Position numbers and translations under genes: made by a program | Assembly: GCF_014650335.1 (NCBI RefSeq) | Contig: NZ_BMUT01000005.1 | Location: 249,730-313,729 of the forward strand | Reading direction: 5' to 3' | Origin: Streptomyces hiroshimensis | GTDB lineage: Bacteria > Actinomycetota > Actinomycetes > Streptomycetales > Streptomycetaceae | Length of the DNA stretch: 64,000 nucleotides | Shown here: positions 50,330 to 59,031 of the stretch, piece by piece | Layout: each line of letters starts with the position of its first letter | How positions within the stretch are numbered: position 1 is the stretch's first letter | The notes under the pieces: model-generated | The model's input: only the letters and a program-made list of their open reading frames with translations | The model's database searches: none | Told to the model about the DNA's origin: nothing

Positions 50330-50551
50330 TCAGGGCTGGAAGCCCCCGCCGCGCACCGCGGCCACGAACGACGACCACGCTCCCGGTCCGAAGGCCAGCG
50401 CCGGGCCGCCGGATATCTTCGAGTCCCGTACGGGCACGATGCCGTGGGCGGCAGCGAGGGCCGGGGCCCATTCGACGCAGTTACCGCCTTCGACGCTGCT
50501 GTAGCTGGACTTCGTCCAAGCCGCTCGGGCGAAGTTGAGGTGAACGCTCAC
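50330..50551 (-). CDS. DUF397 protein (partner of the XRE-DUF5753 regulator)
   Basis: A 73-residue protein with the complete DUF397 pattern: WTKSSYSSVEGGNCVEWAPA, VPVRDSKISGGPALAFGPGAWSSFVAAVRGG. Members are small partners of XRE-DUF5753 regulators in loci related to whiJ and abaA that affect development or antibiotic production. It is coupled to the upstream regulator gene by ATGA. The name describes the family; the molecular role is unproven. Confidence 0.9.
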   Translation of the reverse strand: MSVHLNFARAAWTKSSYSSVEGGNCVEWAPALAAAHGIVPVRDSKISGGPALAFGPGAWSSFVAAVRGGGFQP

Positions 50552-51375
50552 GAGAATGCCTCCATTGCGGCTCGGATGAAGGCCGCCGACTTACTCGGCG
50601 ACAAGGCATAGGACCTCAGCAGATCGTAGGACCCGCGGCGAGCTCTGACAGTCTCCGGATCTTCGATCAGCAAGCCGATGCCGATGCCCTCCACGTAAGC
50701 GACGTTCGTGTCGTCGTCCAGCGTCATCAGCGTCAGCGAGCCGTCAATCAGGGCATGTTCCCCATGCTCGAACGGCAGAACCTGAACAGTAGTCGTTGCG
50801 GTGTCCACGAGCTCGACCAGGGTGGCTAGTTGGCGCCGCATGACAGCCGGGCCCCCGACGGGCCGTCGGATCGCCGCCTCGTCCAGAATCATGGACAGAT
50901 CTGGCGGCGCTTCTGCCTGCAACAGCGTCTGTCGGCTCAGCCGGGCCGACACCTTCTCGTCGATCTCGTCCGGCGAGGCCTTCGGGTTGCCGACACGGAA
51001 GAGTGCCCGTGCATAGTCCTCGGTTTGAACAAGTCCCGGCACGAGGGGACCGCCGAACTCGTTGATTACCCGCGCTCGCGCCTCCAGCTCCATGCGCCTG
51101 CGGAACTTCTCCGGGTGGACCTCGTGCCGGGCGATCGCGTAAAGCCTCGCGAAGTGCTCACCCGTACCGAAGACCTCGTCCAGCCTCCCCGGCAGGTCCG
51201 GCGGCGGTACGTGTTCGGCCGTCTCGATGCGGGCCAGATGGCTGCGGCTGTACCGGACGGCTTCGGCGAGCTGCTCCAGGGTCATGCCTGCTGCCTCCCG
51301 CTGGTGTCTGAGGTCGGCGCCGAAGAGGTGTCGGGCGGAACGGTCCGGTGTCAGCTTGCGCGGTGGTCGTGCCAT
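50548..51375 (-). CDS. XRE-DUF5753 transcription regulator (WhiJ-like)
   Basis: A 275-residue regulator. Helix-turn-helix at about residues 15-70 (GADLRHQREAAGMTLEQLAEAVRYSRSHLARIE), then the DUF5753 domain with INEFGGPLVPGLVQTEDYARALF, LDEAAIRRPVGGPAVMRRQLATLVE, TVQVLPFEHGEHALIDGS and FIRAAMEAF. This is full length, unlike the decayed copy near 37.3 kb. GGAG lies eight bases before the ATG. Coupled to DUF397. The small genes on the other strand probably share its promoter region. Confidence 0.92.
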   Translation of the reverse strand: MARPPRKLTPDRSARHLFGADLRHQREAAGMTLEQLAEAVRYSRSHLARIETAEHVPPPDLPGRLDEVFGTGEHFARLYAIARHEVHPEKFRRRMELEARARVINEFGGPLVPGLVQTEDYARALFRVGNPKASPDEIDEKVSARLSRQTLLQAEAPPDLSMILDEAAIRRPVGGPAVMRRQLATLVELVDTATTTVQVLPFEHGEHALIDGSLTLMTLDDDTNVAYVEGIGIGLLIEDPETVRARRGSYDLLRSYALSPSKSAAFIRAAMEAFS

Positions 51376-51489
51376 CCCGGCAACTCCTTTTCTCAAGCGC
51401 CTGGTTGGGAATTGAATCCCTGGCCGAGCGTAGGTACGGCCCGCGACGCTGGACCTGCACACAGGGAACGCCCCCACCAAGGAGTGAAT

Positions 51490-51705
51490 GTGACGGAGGC
51501 AAGTCGCGTGGGCGGACAGCAGCAGGTAGAGCACGGTTACAGGCCGGAAGAGTCCATTGGGCAGCCCATCGACCTTACGCAGTGGTGCTTTCGGTGCGCC
51601 GAGCTGCGCGTCCGATTCCACGGCGCCGCATGCCTCGGCCGGACCGCGGAGGCCCACGCGCTGAATGCCGAATTCCTCCGGCATCAGAAGGTGGTGCACT
51701 CGTGA
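51490..51705 (+). CDS. Small Cys-containing protein, unknown
   Basis: A 71-residue protein with IDLTQWCFRCAELRVRFHGAACLG: a CxxC plus a later Cys that could hold a metal or disulfide. AAGGAG lies five bases before the GTG. It is divergent from the XRE-DUF5753 gene and overlaps the next gene by GTGA, so the two are translationally coupled. I do not recognise the family, but similar short genes often accompany WhiJ-like loci in Streptomyces. Confidence 0.68.
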   Translation: MTEASRVGGQQQVEHGYRPEESIGQPIDLTQWCFRCAELRVRFHGAACLGRTAEAHALNAEFLRHQKVVHS

Positions 51706-51974
51706 CGGCCGTGCGTGACGTGCGCGCGGCCACCCGGATCACGGCCGGGCGCCTCGTGATGCGCCGATGTGCTCACCCGGCGGGCTGGTTCCGGTCGCAC
51801 GGGGTGGAGCGGTGCGGGCTCTGCGGCGCGGAGCGCCATACGGCCTACGCGGCACTGCGGATGCCGGTACCGGAGAGTGCTCCGGTCACGGACTGGGGCT
51901 GCCCACGGCTCGGTACGCCAGGAGTCCGGGTCGGGCCACGGACGCACGCGAAGACCCCGCCGTCTGTCCGCTGA
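51702..51974 (+). CDS. Small zinc-ribbon-like protein
   Basis: A 90-residue protein with RRCAHPAGWFRSHGVERCGLCGAERHTAYAALR: C-x1-H...C-x2-C spacing suggests a zinc knuckle. The tail (about 30 residues) is low in complexity and may be unstructured. The GTG overlaps the stop of the preceding gene. The stop codon lies inside the terminator stem. Function unknown. Confidence 0.62.
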   Translation: MTAVRDVRAATRITAGRLVMRRCAHPAGWFRSHGVERCGLCGAERHTAYAALRMPVPESAPVTDWGCPRLGTPGVRVGPRTHAKTPPSVR

Positions 51975-51982
51975 CGGCGGGG
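51955..51982 (+). terminator. Terminator overlapping the zinc-ribbon gene end
   Basis: CCCCGCCGTC and GACGGCGGGG form a perfect 10-bp stem over an 8-base loop. Confidence 0.7.
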
Positions 51983-52195
51983 CGCCCCCGCTGCGGGACC
52001 GGCCCTGGATGTCCCCCGTGAACCCAGGGCCACGACCCGCCTTCCCCCCGGCGGGGCCCTGTCCCGAAACAACCGTGGGGACCGGCCCGCGCCTTGACTG
52101 CGGACAAGGGGAACGGTACTAACGGGGCCATCCATCGGCTACTCGCCAAACGCGGCACCTGTCCCGGATACGCGGACACCCGAGGGAAGCCCCTG

Positions 52196-53194
52196 ATGAC
52201 TGAACCAGGCGTGGGGCCCGAGGCCCCCGGCAACATGCGCACGCTCGTCCTCAGCAACGATCTCGACGAGACCAGGGAGATCATCAGCTCTGCCTACAGT
52301 CCTTATCAACTCAGCGTGCTCGGCGACCCCAAGGAGTTCTCCGCGTGGTACGCGGAGGGCGGCTTTCCCGGCATCACGGTCTCGGGGCTGCAGTACGGCG
52401 CCGAGACGCTCGTCGCGCCCCAGCCCCTCGACTCGTACCTGCTGGTCTGCCAGCTGGTACGGGGCCGGGTGCGGGTGATGTCGCCGGGGCGGGAGGAGCG
52501 GGTCGTGGGGCCCGGGCAGACGTACGTCCTCGATCCGTACCGCTCCTTCCAGGTGCACTGGGCGCCCGGCGCGCGGATGACGACCGTCCGGCTCGACCGG
52601 GAGACGGTGGAGCGGGCGGCGGCCGACGCGCTCGGCGTCGAGGGCGCCCTGCGGGCCCGCTTCTCGCTCAACGGGACCACCTCGGCCGCCGCCGCCCGGA
52701 GCTGGGCCGGGATCTCGGCGGCCGTGCACCGGGAAGTGCTCGGCGAGGGCGTCGCCCGCAGCAGCCCGCTCGTGGCGGGGCACCTGACGCAGTCGACGGC
52801 CGCGATCCTCATGCAGACGCACGAGCTGATCACCGAGGGCGTGGACGCCCAGCGCCCGGGCGAGGTCGCGCACCCGGCCGTGCGGCGGGCGATGGCGCTG
52901 GCCGAGGAGCGTGCCGACCAGCCGCTGACGCTCGCCGACCTCGCGGCGGCGGCGCGGGTGAGCCCGCGCGCCCTGCAGGAGGCCTTCCGCCGGCACGTCG
53001 ACACCACGCCGCTGGGGTACCTGCGCGAGGTCCGGCTGGGCCGGGCCCACCAGGAGCTGGTGGCGGCGCACGGTGACGGCGGCGTCACCGTGGCCGAGGT
53101 GGCCTACCGCTGGGGCTTCAACAACCTCGGCCGCTTCGCCGGGTACTACCAGCGGCGGTACGGGCGTCCGCCGTCCCGCACCCTGCGCGCGTAG
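52196..53194 (+). CDS. AraC-family regulator
   Basis: A 332-residue regulator. The N-terminal 200 residues are an AraC-binding-like cupin domain (LLVCQLVRGRVRVMSPGREERVVGPGQTYVLDPYRSFQVHW). The C-terminal HTH_18 has two helix-turn-helix units: LTLADLAAAARVSPRALQEAFRRHVDTTPLGYLREVRLGRAH and VTVAEVAYRWGFNNLGRFAGYYQRRYG. The ATG follows GAGGGAA; the open frame extends 34 codons upstream without a ribosome site. The target is not evident, and the next genes are 270 bases away. Confidence 0.9.
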   Translation: MTEPGVGPEAPGNMRTLVLSNDLDETREIISSAYSPYQLSVLGDPKEFSAWYAEGGFPGITVSGLQYGAETLVAPQPLDSYLLVCQLVRGRVRVMSPGREERVVGPGQTYVLDPYRSFQVHWAPGARMTTVRLDRETVERAAADALGVEGALRARFSLNGTTSAAAARSWAGISAAVHREVLGEGVARSSPLVAGHLTQSTAAILMQTHELITEGVDAQRPGEVAHPAVRRAMALAEERADQPLTLADLAAAARVSPRALQEAFRRHVDTTPLGYLREVRLGRAHQELVAAHGDGGVTVAEVAYRWGFNNLGRFAGYYQRRYGRPPSRTLRA

Positions 53195-53464
53195 CCGCGC
53201 CGCAGAGCCCGCCCCGGGCCCCTGGGCGCCCCGAGCCTCCAGGGGCTCCCGTGCGTCCTGAGGATGACGTCGTCCGTCTGGGGGACTACGCCCGGCCCCG
53301 CCCGTCGGCCTTTTAGGTGTACGGCTTTCCGGCCGTACGGCTGACGCCCGGCGCCGCCCGCCCGCCGAGAATTGGAGGAGTTGATTCCGGCCATTGCGTC
53401 CCCGGGGATTCCCGGTGCGGGCCCATGGCCGGACCCCCTTCCCCTACCTCCCGGAGGAGACCCC
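53195..53464. other. Intergenic region ahead of the MacB-type ABC genes
   Basis: No gene. It contains a GTACGGC-TTTCCG-GCCGTAC-like dyad (about 53317-53338), perhaps the AraC gene's terminator or an operator, and the GGAGGAG ribosome site of the ABC ATPase. Confidence 0.4.
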
Positions 53465-54253
<789 letters not shown>

Positions 54254-54385
54254 GACGGCCGGCCGCACGGCCCTCGCGCACACGGCCCGCGCGCGACCTT
54301 CGCGCACACGGCCCCGCGCACGGCCCGCGCGACCCTCCCGTCACCGCCCGGCTCGCCCCCACGAACCCTGGACAAGACCACTCCC

Positions 54386-56914
54386 ATGTTCCGTACCGCC
54401 CTGCGCAACCTCCTCGCGCACAAGACCCGGCTGATGATGACCGCGCTCGCGGTCCTCCTCGGCACGGCCTTCGTCTCCGGCACCCTCGTCTTCAGCGACT
54501 CCGTCAACAGCGCCTACCGCAACAAGATGGCCAAGAGCCTCGACGACGTCGCCGTCTCCGTCACCGCCGGCCGGTCCGCCCTCAAGGAGAAGGACGCCCT
54601 CGACTCCCGCGTGGTCGAGTCCGTGCGCGCCCTGCCCGGCGTGGCCGCCGTACGCCCGTCCGTGAGCGGCACCGTCATGGTCGCCGACAAGGAGAACAAC
54701 CCCGCCGGCAGCGAGTGGGGCAGCTTCGGCGCCAACTTCGTGCCCGGCGTGAACGGCAAGGACAGCCGCTACCCGATCGTCAAGGGCCGGGGCCCCGCCG
54801 CCGAGGGCGAGATCGTCCTCGACGCGAAGACCGCCGCGAAGACGGGCGCCAAGGTGGGCGACACCGTCCGGCTGGCCGTCGACGGGCCCGTCATGACCAA
54901 GAAGCTCGTCGGCATCGCCGAGACCGACGACCCCAAGGTGAGCGCGGGCGGCAGCCTCGCCCTGTTCGACACCGCGACCGCGCAGAAACTCCTCGGCACC
55001 CCGGGGCAGTTCAGCGAGCTCATCGTCGCCGCGAAGCCCGGCACCGACCAGCAGAAGCTGACCGCCAAGGTCCGCGAGACGCTTCCCAAGGACGCCTTCC
55101 GGACGCAGAGCGGAAAGGAGCTGGCGGCCGAGGAGTCGAAGATGATCGACAAGCAGACCAGCTCGATCCGCAACACCTTCCTGGCGTTCGCGGGCATCGC
55201 CCTCTTCGTCGGCGTCTTCATCATCGCCAACACCTTCACCATGCTCATCGCCCAGCGCAGCCGGGAGATCGCCCTGCTCCGCGCCGTGGGCGCGTCCCGC
55301 CGCCAGGTGGTGCGCTCGGTGCTGATCGAGGCCGGGCTGCTCGGCCTGGTCGCCTCCGCCGTCGGCTTCGTCCTGGGCCTCGGCGTCGCCACCGGCCTGC
55401 GCGCGGTGCTGAACTCCGCCGGGGCGAGCCTGCCCGACGGGCCGCTGGTCATCGAGCCGGTCTCCGTGCTGCTCGCCCTCGGCGTCGGCGTCGTGGTGAC
55501 CGTGCTCGCCGCCTGGCTGCCCTCCCGCAAGGCCGCGAAGATCGCCCCCGTGGAGGCGCTGGCCGCCGCGGAGCAGCCGCCGGCCCCCCGCGGCCTGCTG
55601 CTGCGCAACTCCTTCGGGGCCGTGCTGACCGCCGCCGGTGTCGCGATCATGCTGTACGTCACCACGCTGAAGGACAGCGGCGGCCTGGAGATCGCCATGG
55701 CCGGCGCCGCGCTGACCATGGCCGGCGTCATCGTCCTGGCCCCGCTGCTCTCGCGCCCGTTCGTCCACCTCTTCGCGAAGGCGACGGGCCGGCTGACCGG
55801 CGTCAGCGGCAAGCTCGCCAAGGAGAACGCGCTGCGCAACCCGCGCCGCACCGCCGCGACCGCCTCCGCGCTGATGATCGGCCTCTCCCTGATCACCGGT
55901 CTGACCGTGGTCGCCGTCTCCGCCGACCAGGGCGTCGCGAAGATGGGCCAGCAGGACCTGACGGCCGACTACAAGGTCACGTCGGCGAACTTCGGCGGCC
56001 TCTCCACGGACATCGCCAAGACCCTCGCCAAGGAACCCGGCGTCACCGCCGTGGTCCCGCTGCGCTCGGCCGGCTTCCAGTCGTCGAACGACCCCGCGCT
56101 CGCCTACGCCGCGGACGTCGCGTCGCTCGGCAAGGTGGCGGACATCCGGTTCGTCAGCGGCTCCCCCGCCGATGTGCGGAAGGGCACCGTCGCGGTGTCC
56201 GACCAGTACGCCCGGGAGCGCGGCCTGAAGGTCGGGTCGACCCTGCCGATGGACTTCTACGACGGCGAGAAGGCCACCCCGAAGGTCGCCGCGATCTACG
56301 CCAAGAACGACGTCGTCTCCGCCGTCCTCGCCACCCCCTCCCTCGTGGACCCGCACCTGGAGAAGGTGCGTGACGACGAGGTGCTGGTGAAGGCGGCCCC
56401 CGGCAAGGCCGGCGAGCTCCGCGCCAAGATCAAGGAGACCCTCGGCGGCAACCCGCTCATCAAGGTGCAGAGCCAGGAGGACCTGCGCCGCTCGGAGGCC
56501 GGGAACATCGACGACATCCTCTTCCTGATGTACGGGCTGCTGGGCATGGCCGTCGTGATCGCGGTCGTCGGCGTCGTCAACACCCTCGCCATGTCGGTCT
56601 TCGAGCGGACCCGGGAGATCGGGATGCTGCGCGCGATCGGTCTGGCCCGCACGGGCGTCAAGCAGATGGTCCGGCTGGAGTCCGTGATGATCGCGATGTT
56701 CGGCGCGGTGCTGGGCGTCGGGGTCGGCATCTTCCTCGCCTGGTCCGGCGGCCACCTGGTCCGCTCGTCCTTCCCGCAGTACGAGATGGTCGTGCCGTGG
56801 GCGCGGATCGCGGTGTTCCTGCTGATCGCCCTCGCCGTGGGCGTCCTGGCCGCGGTCTGGCCGGCCCGCAGGGCGGCGAAGCTCAACATGCTGGAGTCGA
56901 TCGGGGCGCAGTAG
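54386..56914 (+). CDS. FtsX/MacB-like ABC permease
   Basis: An 842-residue permease with two FtsX modules. The first helix (about 17-37) and large outward-facing domain (to about 255) are followed by helices at roughly 263, 310 and 355. A second unit begins with another helix pair, a second outward domain (about 500-690), and three C-terminal helices ending AVWPARRAAKLNMLESIGAQ. Conserved RSREIALLRAVGASRRQV and RTREIGMLRAIGLARTGVKQM are the coupling segments that contact the ATPase. The ribosome site is weak. Forms one system with the upstream ATPase gene. Confidence 0.92.
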   Translation: MFRTALRNLLAHKTRLMMTALAVLLGTAFVSGTLVFSDSVNSAYRNKMAKSLDDVAVSVTAGRSALKEKDALDSRVVESVRALPGVAAVRPSVSGTVMVADKENNPAGSEWGSFGANFVPGVNGKDSRYPIVKGRGPAAEGEIVLDAKTAAKTGAKVGDTVRLAVDGPVMTKKLVGIAETDDPKVSAGGSLALFDTATAQKLLGTPGQFSELIVAAKPGTDQQKLTAKVRETLPKDAFRTQSGKELAAEESKMIDKQTSSIRNTFLAFAGIALFVGVFIIANTFTMLIAQRSREIALLRAVGASRRQVVRSVLIEAGLLGLVASAVGFVLGLGVATGLRAVLNSAGASLPDGPLVIEPVSVLLALGVGVVVTVLAAWLPSRKAAKIAPVEALAAAEQPPAPRGLLLRNSFGAVLTAAGVAIMLYVTTLKDSGGLEIAMAGAALTMAGVIVLAPLLSRPFVHLFAKATGRLTGVSGKLAKENALRNPRRTAATASALMIGLSLITGLTVVAVSADQGVAKMGQQDLTADYKVTSANFGGLSTDIAKTLAKEPGVTAVVPLRSAGFQSSNDPALAYAADVASLGKVADIRFVSGSPADVRKGTVAVSDQYARERGLKVGSTLPMDFYDGEKATPKVAAIYAKNDVVSAVLATPSLVDPHLEKVRDDEVLVKAAPGKAGELRAKIKETLGGNPLIKVQSQEDLRRSEAGNIDDILFLMYGLLGMAVVIAVVGVVNTLAMSVFERTREIGMLRAIGLARTGVKQMVRLESVMIAMFGAVLGVGVGIFLAWSGGHLVRSSFPQYEMVVPWARIAVFLLIALAVGVLAAVWPARRAAKLNMLESIGAQ

Positions 56915-56984
56915 AACGACGGGGCGAGCCGCCCCGTCAGCCCCGCGGGAGCGCCCCGTCCCGCGGAGCGACCCCCGCTTCGCC

Positions 56985-57022
56985 GAACCCCCGCCGGCCT
57001 CCGACAAGGCCGGCGGGGGTTC
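56985..57022. terminator. Bidirectional terminator after the FtsX-like permease
   Basis: Perfect 16-bp arms (GAACCCCCGCCGGCCT and complement) with loop CCGACA lie between convergent genes. Confidence 0.9.
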
Positions 57023-57070
57023 ACGCGTGCCGTGCCGCCTCGCCCCGCTCAGGCCCCCTCGCCGTCCCGC

Positions 57071-57697
57071 TCAGTAGCCGACGGTGAAGCGCTGCCGCCG
57101 GTGCTGCGGCGTCCCGATCTCGTCCAGCAGGGCGACCGCGTAGTCCTCGGCCGAGATGCGCGAGGTGCCGTCGGCGCCGGCCAGCAGGTCGTCACCGCCG
57201 AGGCGGAAGGTGCCGGTGCGCTCGCCGGGCAGGAAGAGCGCGGAGGGGCTGAGGAAGGTCCAGTCCACGTCCTCCGGCAGGGCGCGCAGTGCGTCCAGCA
57301 GCTCGACGTGCGCGGACGCCTCGGGCTTCCACTCCTCGCGGAAGCCGGGCTGGTCGATGACGCGCTCGCCGGACGGCAGGCGCAGGCTGCCGGCGCCGCC
57401 GACGAAGAGCAGGCGGCGGCCCGCCGCGCGGGCGGTCAGCTCGGGGAGCAGCGGCAGGGCGACGCGGGCGGGCAGCGCGCTGACGACGACGTCCGCGCCC
57501 TCCAGCGGCAGGACGGGGTCGGCCACGTCGGCGGTCACGCGCTGCAGGCCCGCGCGGGCCGGGGCCTGCTCGTCGTGGCGGCGGGCGACGGCGGTGACGG
57601 CGTGGCCGCGGGTGAGCGCCTCGTCCACGATGCGGCTGCCGGCCATGCCGGTGGCGCCGAGGACCGTGATCTTGACGGTGGTGCCGGGGGTGTTCAT
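57071..57697 (-). CDS. NAD(P)-binding SDR-like protein (YwnB/BVR-B type)
   Basis: A 208-residue atypical short-chain dehydrogenase: nucleotide-binding ITVLGATGMAGSRIVDEALTRGHAVTAVAR, then GADVVVSALP and LLFVGGAGSLRL, with DWTFLSPSALFLPGERTG near the substrate side. This is the NAD(P)H-binding family that includes BVR-B and NmrA-like proteins. The reaction is not predictable. GGGAGA precedes the ATG. It follows the secreted barrel protein gene on the same strand, so it may share MarR control, although 197 bases of repeats lie between. Confidence 0.85.
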   Translation of the reverse strand: MNTPGTTVKITVLGATGMAGSRIVDEALTRGHAVTAVARRHDEQAPARAGLQRVTADVADPVLPLEGADVVVSALPARVALPLLPELTARAAGRRLLFVGGAGSLRLPSGERVIDQPGFREEWKPEASAHVELLDALRALPEDVDWTFLSPSALFLPGERTGTFRLGGDDLLAGADGTSRISAEDYAVALLDEIGTPQHRRQRFTVGY

Positions 57698-57740
57698 ACG
57701 GGGTTCTCCCAGGGGTTCGGGGCGGCTGTCGGGCGGCTGC

Positions 57741-57790
57741 CGGCTGCTGCCGGGTGCTGCCGGGTGCTGCCGGGTGCTGCCGGGTGCTGC
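57741..57790. repeat. 10-bp tandem repeat CGGGTGCTGC
   Basis: Four perfect copies of CGGGTGCTGC plus one diverged copy (CGGCTGCTGC) lie in the space between two genes. The period of 10 matches one helix turn. A second family of 19-base repeats based on GTCACGGCCGGGTGCGGGC follows at 57822-57888. Confidence 0.9.
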
Positions 57791-57894
57791 CGGCGGGGCG
57801 ACCGGCCGGCAGGTCGCGGCGGTCACGGCCGGGTGCGGGCAGCAGTCACGGCCGGGTGCGGGCGGCGGGCCCGCGCGTCACGGCCGGGACGCGG

Positions 57895-58404
57895 TCACAG
57901 CTGGATGTCGAAGGTGACCTTCGCCCGCTCCACGGTCTCCTGCAGGACGCGCACCTGGCCGCGGGCGTTCTTGTACTTGCCGGTGCCGCCGGTGATGGCG
58001 AACTGCTCGTCGAAGACCGGGCCCTGGGCGTTCAGCCGGGCGGCGCCGGACGTGGTGATCTTGTTGCCGTCGCCGAGGTCGTAGACGAAGGTCAGCATCT
58101 CGGCGGTGCGCGGCTCGGCATCGGTGGAGATGCCCTGGAAGCTGCTGGTGCCGATCTTGCGGCCGTCGGCGCCGACGAGGTCGCCGGTGCCGATCAGCTG
58201 GTCGCCGAGGGCCGAGTCGGACGGGGCGACGTCGACGAAGTTGACCGAGGTGCCCTTCTCGACGGCCTCGATGGTGACAGAGCGCGGGCCGGCCGGGGAG
58301 GCCGTGGCGGCACCGGCCGTGGCGGGGCTCATGGCGAGGGCGGCGCCGATGACACCGGCCGTCGCAACGGTGAGACCCAGGGCGGGAAGGGCGCGCTTGC
58401 GCAT
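57895..58404 (-). CDS. Secreted allene-oxide-cyclase-barrel (dirigent-like) protein
   Basis: A 169-residue precursor with signal peptide MRKRALPALGLTVATAGVIGAALAMSPATAGA. The mature domain has the short beta-barrel signature of the AOC/dirigent superfamily: FVYDLGDGNKITTSGAARL and FAITGGTGKYKNARGQV, ending TVERAKVTFDIQL. In plants such folds guide stereochemistry; in bacteria the role is unknown. GGAG lies seven bases before the ATG. It is divergent from a MarR gene with a large operator in between, so expression should be under MarR control. Confidence 0.85.
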   Translation of the reverse strand: MRKRALPALGLTVATAGVIGAALAMSPATAGAATASPAGPRSVTIEAVEKGTSVNFVDVAPSDSALGDQLIGTGDLVGADGRKIGTSSFQGISTDAEPRTAEMLTFVYDLGDGNKITTSGAARLNAQGPVFDEQFAITGGTGKYKNARGQVRVLQETVERAKVTFDIQL

Positions 58405-58455
58405 GGACGTACTCCAGCCTGTCGCGAGATCCATGATGATCCATGGCGGACGAAA

Positions 58456-58494
58456 TATCTGCCGCAGCAGACAATATGTCTGCTGCGGCAGATA
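58456..58494. promoter_or_regulatory. Double MarR operator
   Basis: Perfect 18-base arms (TATCTGCCGCAGCAGACA and complement) flank ATA. Each arm contains its own palindrome: TCTGC-CGCA-GCAGA and TCTGC-TGCG-GCAGA. It lies about 50 bases upstream of both divergent genes. Confidence 0.88.
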
Positions 58495-58545
58495 CTGCAA
58501 GAGAAGGTTCTGCCGGTACGGGCGATGGTCTGCGACCCTGGTGAG

Positions 58546-58980
58546 GTGAAGGAGCACATGCTGCATGACGACGACGTGACGCTGTACGGACTGTTCGTGG
58601 AGGCGTTCAGCCGCCTGAAGCCACTGGTCCACGAGGACCTCGGGATCCCGGACACCTGGTTCGAGGTGCTGCTGCGGCTGGGCCGCACGCCCGGGCACGC
58701 CCTGCGGATGAGCGATCTGGCGACCGCGGTCGCCTTCAGCTCCGGCGGGTTCACGCGGCTCGCGGACCGCATGGAGGAGGCGGGGCTGATCCGCCGCGAC
58801 CCCGACCCGGACGACCGGCGGGCCGCGCTCGCGGTACTGACGGAAGCCGGCGAGCAGGCCCTGGACCGCGCGCTCCAGCAGCACCTGGCGCACCTGCGCA
58901 CGCACGTCAGCGGCCGCCTCTCCACGGCGGACCGGCGCGCGCTCGAACGGATCCTGCGGACGCTGCGCGACGCCGGATAG
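58546..58980 (+). CDS. MarR-family regulator
   Basis: A 144-residue winged-helix regulator: LYGLFVEAFSRLKPLVHEDLG, recognition region LRMSDLATAVAFSSGGFTRLADRMEEAGLI, then the wing RRDPDPDDRRAALAVLTEAGEQAL. Starts at the GTG (KEHMLHDDD); ATGs 7 codons earlier or 4 codons later are alternatives. It is divergent from the secreted barrel gene with a large operator between, so it probably represses that gene and itself and responds to a small ligand. Confidence 0.88.
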   Translation: MKEHMLHDDDVTLYGLFVEAFSRLKPLVHEDLGIPDTWFEVLLRLGRTPGHALRMSDLATAVAFSSGGFTRLADRMEEAGLIRRDPDPDDRRAALAVLTEAGEQALDRALQQHLAHLRTHVSGRLSTADRRALERILRTLRDAG

Positions 58981-58984
58981 CGAC

Positions 58985-59014
58985 GAGGGCGGACCGGTTG
59001 CCCGGCCCGCCCTC
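58985..59014. terminator. Bidirectional terminator between the MarR gene and melC2
   Basis: GAGGGCGGACCGG pairs with CCGGCCCGCCCTC, one mismatch, loop TTGC. Confidence 0.8.
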
Positions 59015-59031
59015 TCGCGACAACGGCTACG

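Noticed and set aside
51845..52284. Minus-strand frames between the zinc-ribbon gene and the AraC gene
   Set aside because: Low-complexity composition, no ribosome site, and overlap with the terminator and AraC start.
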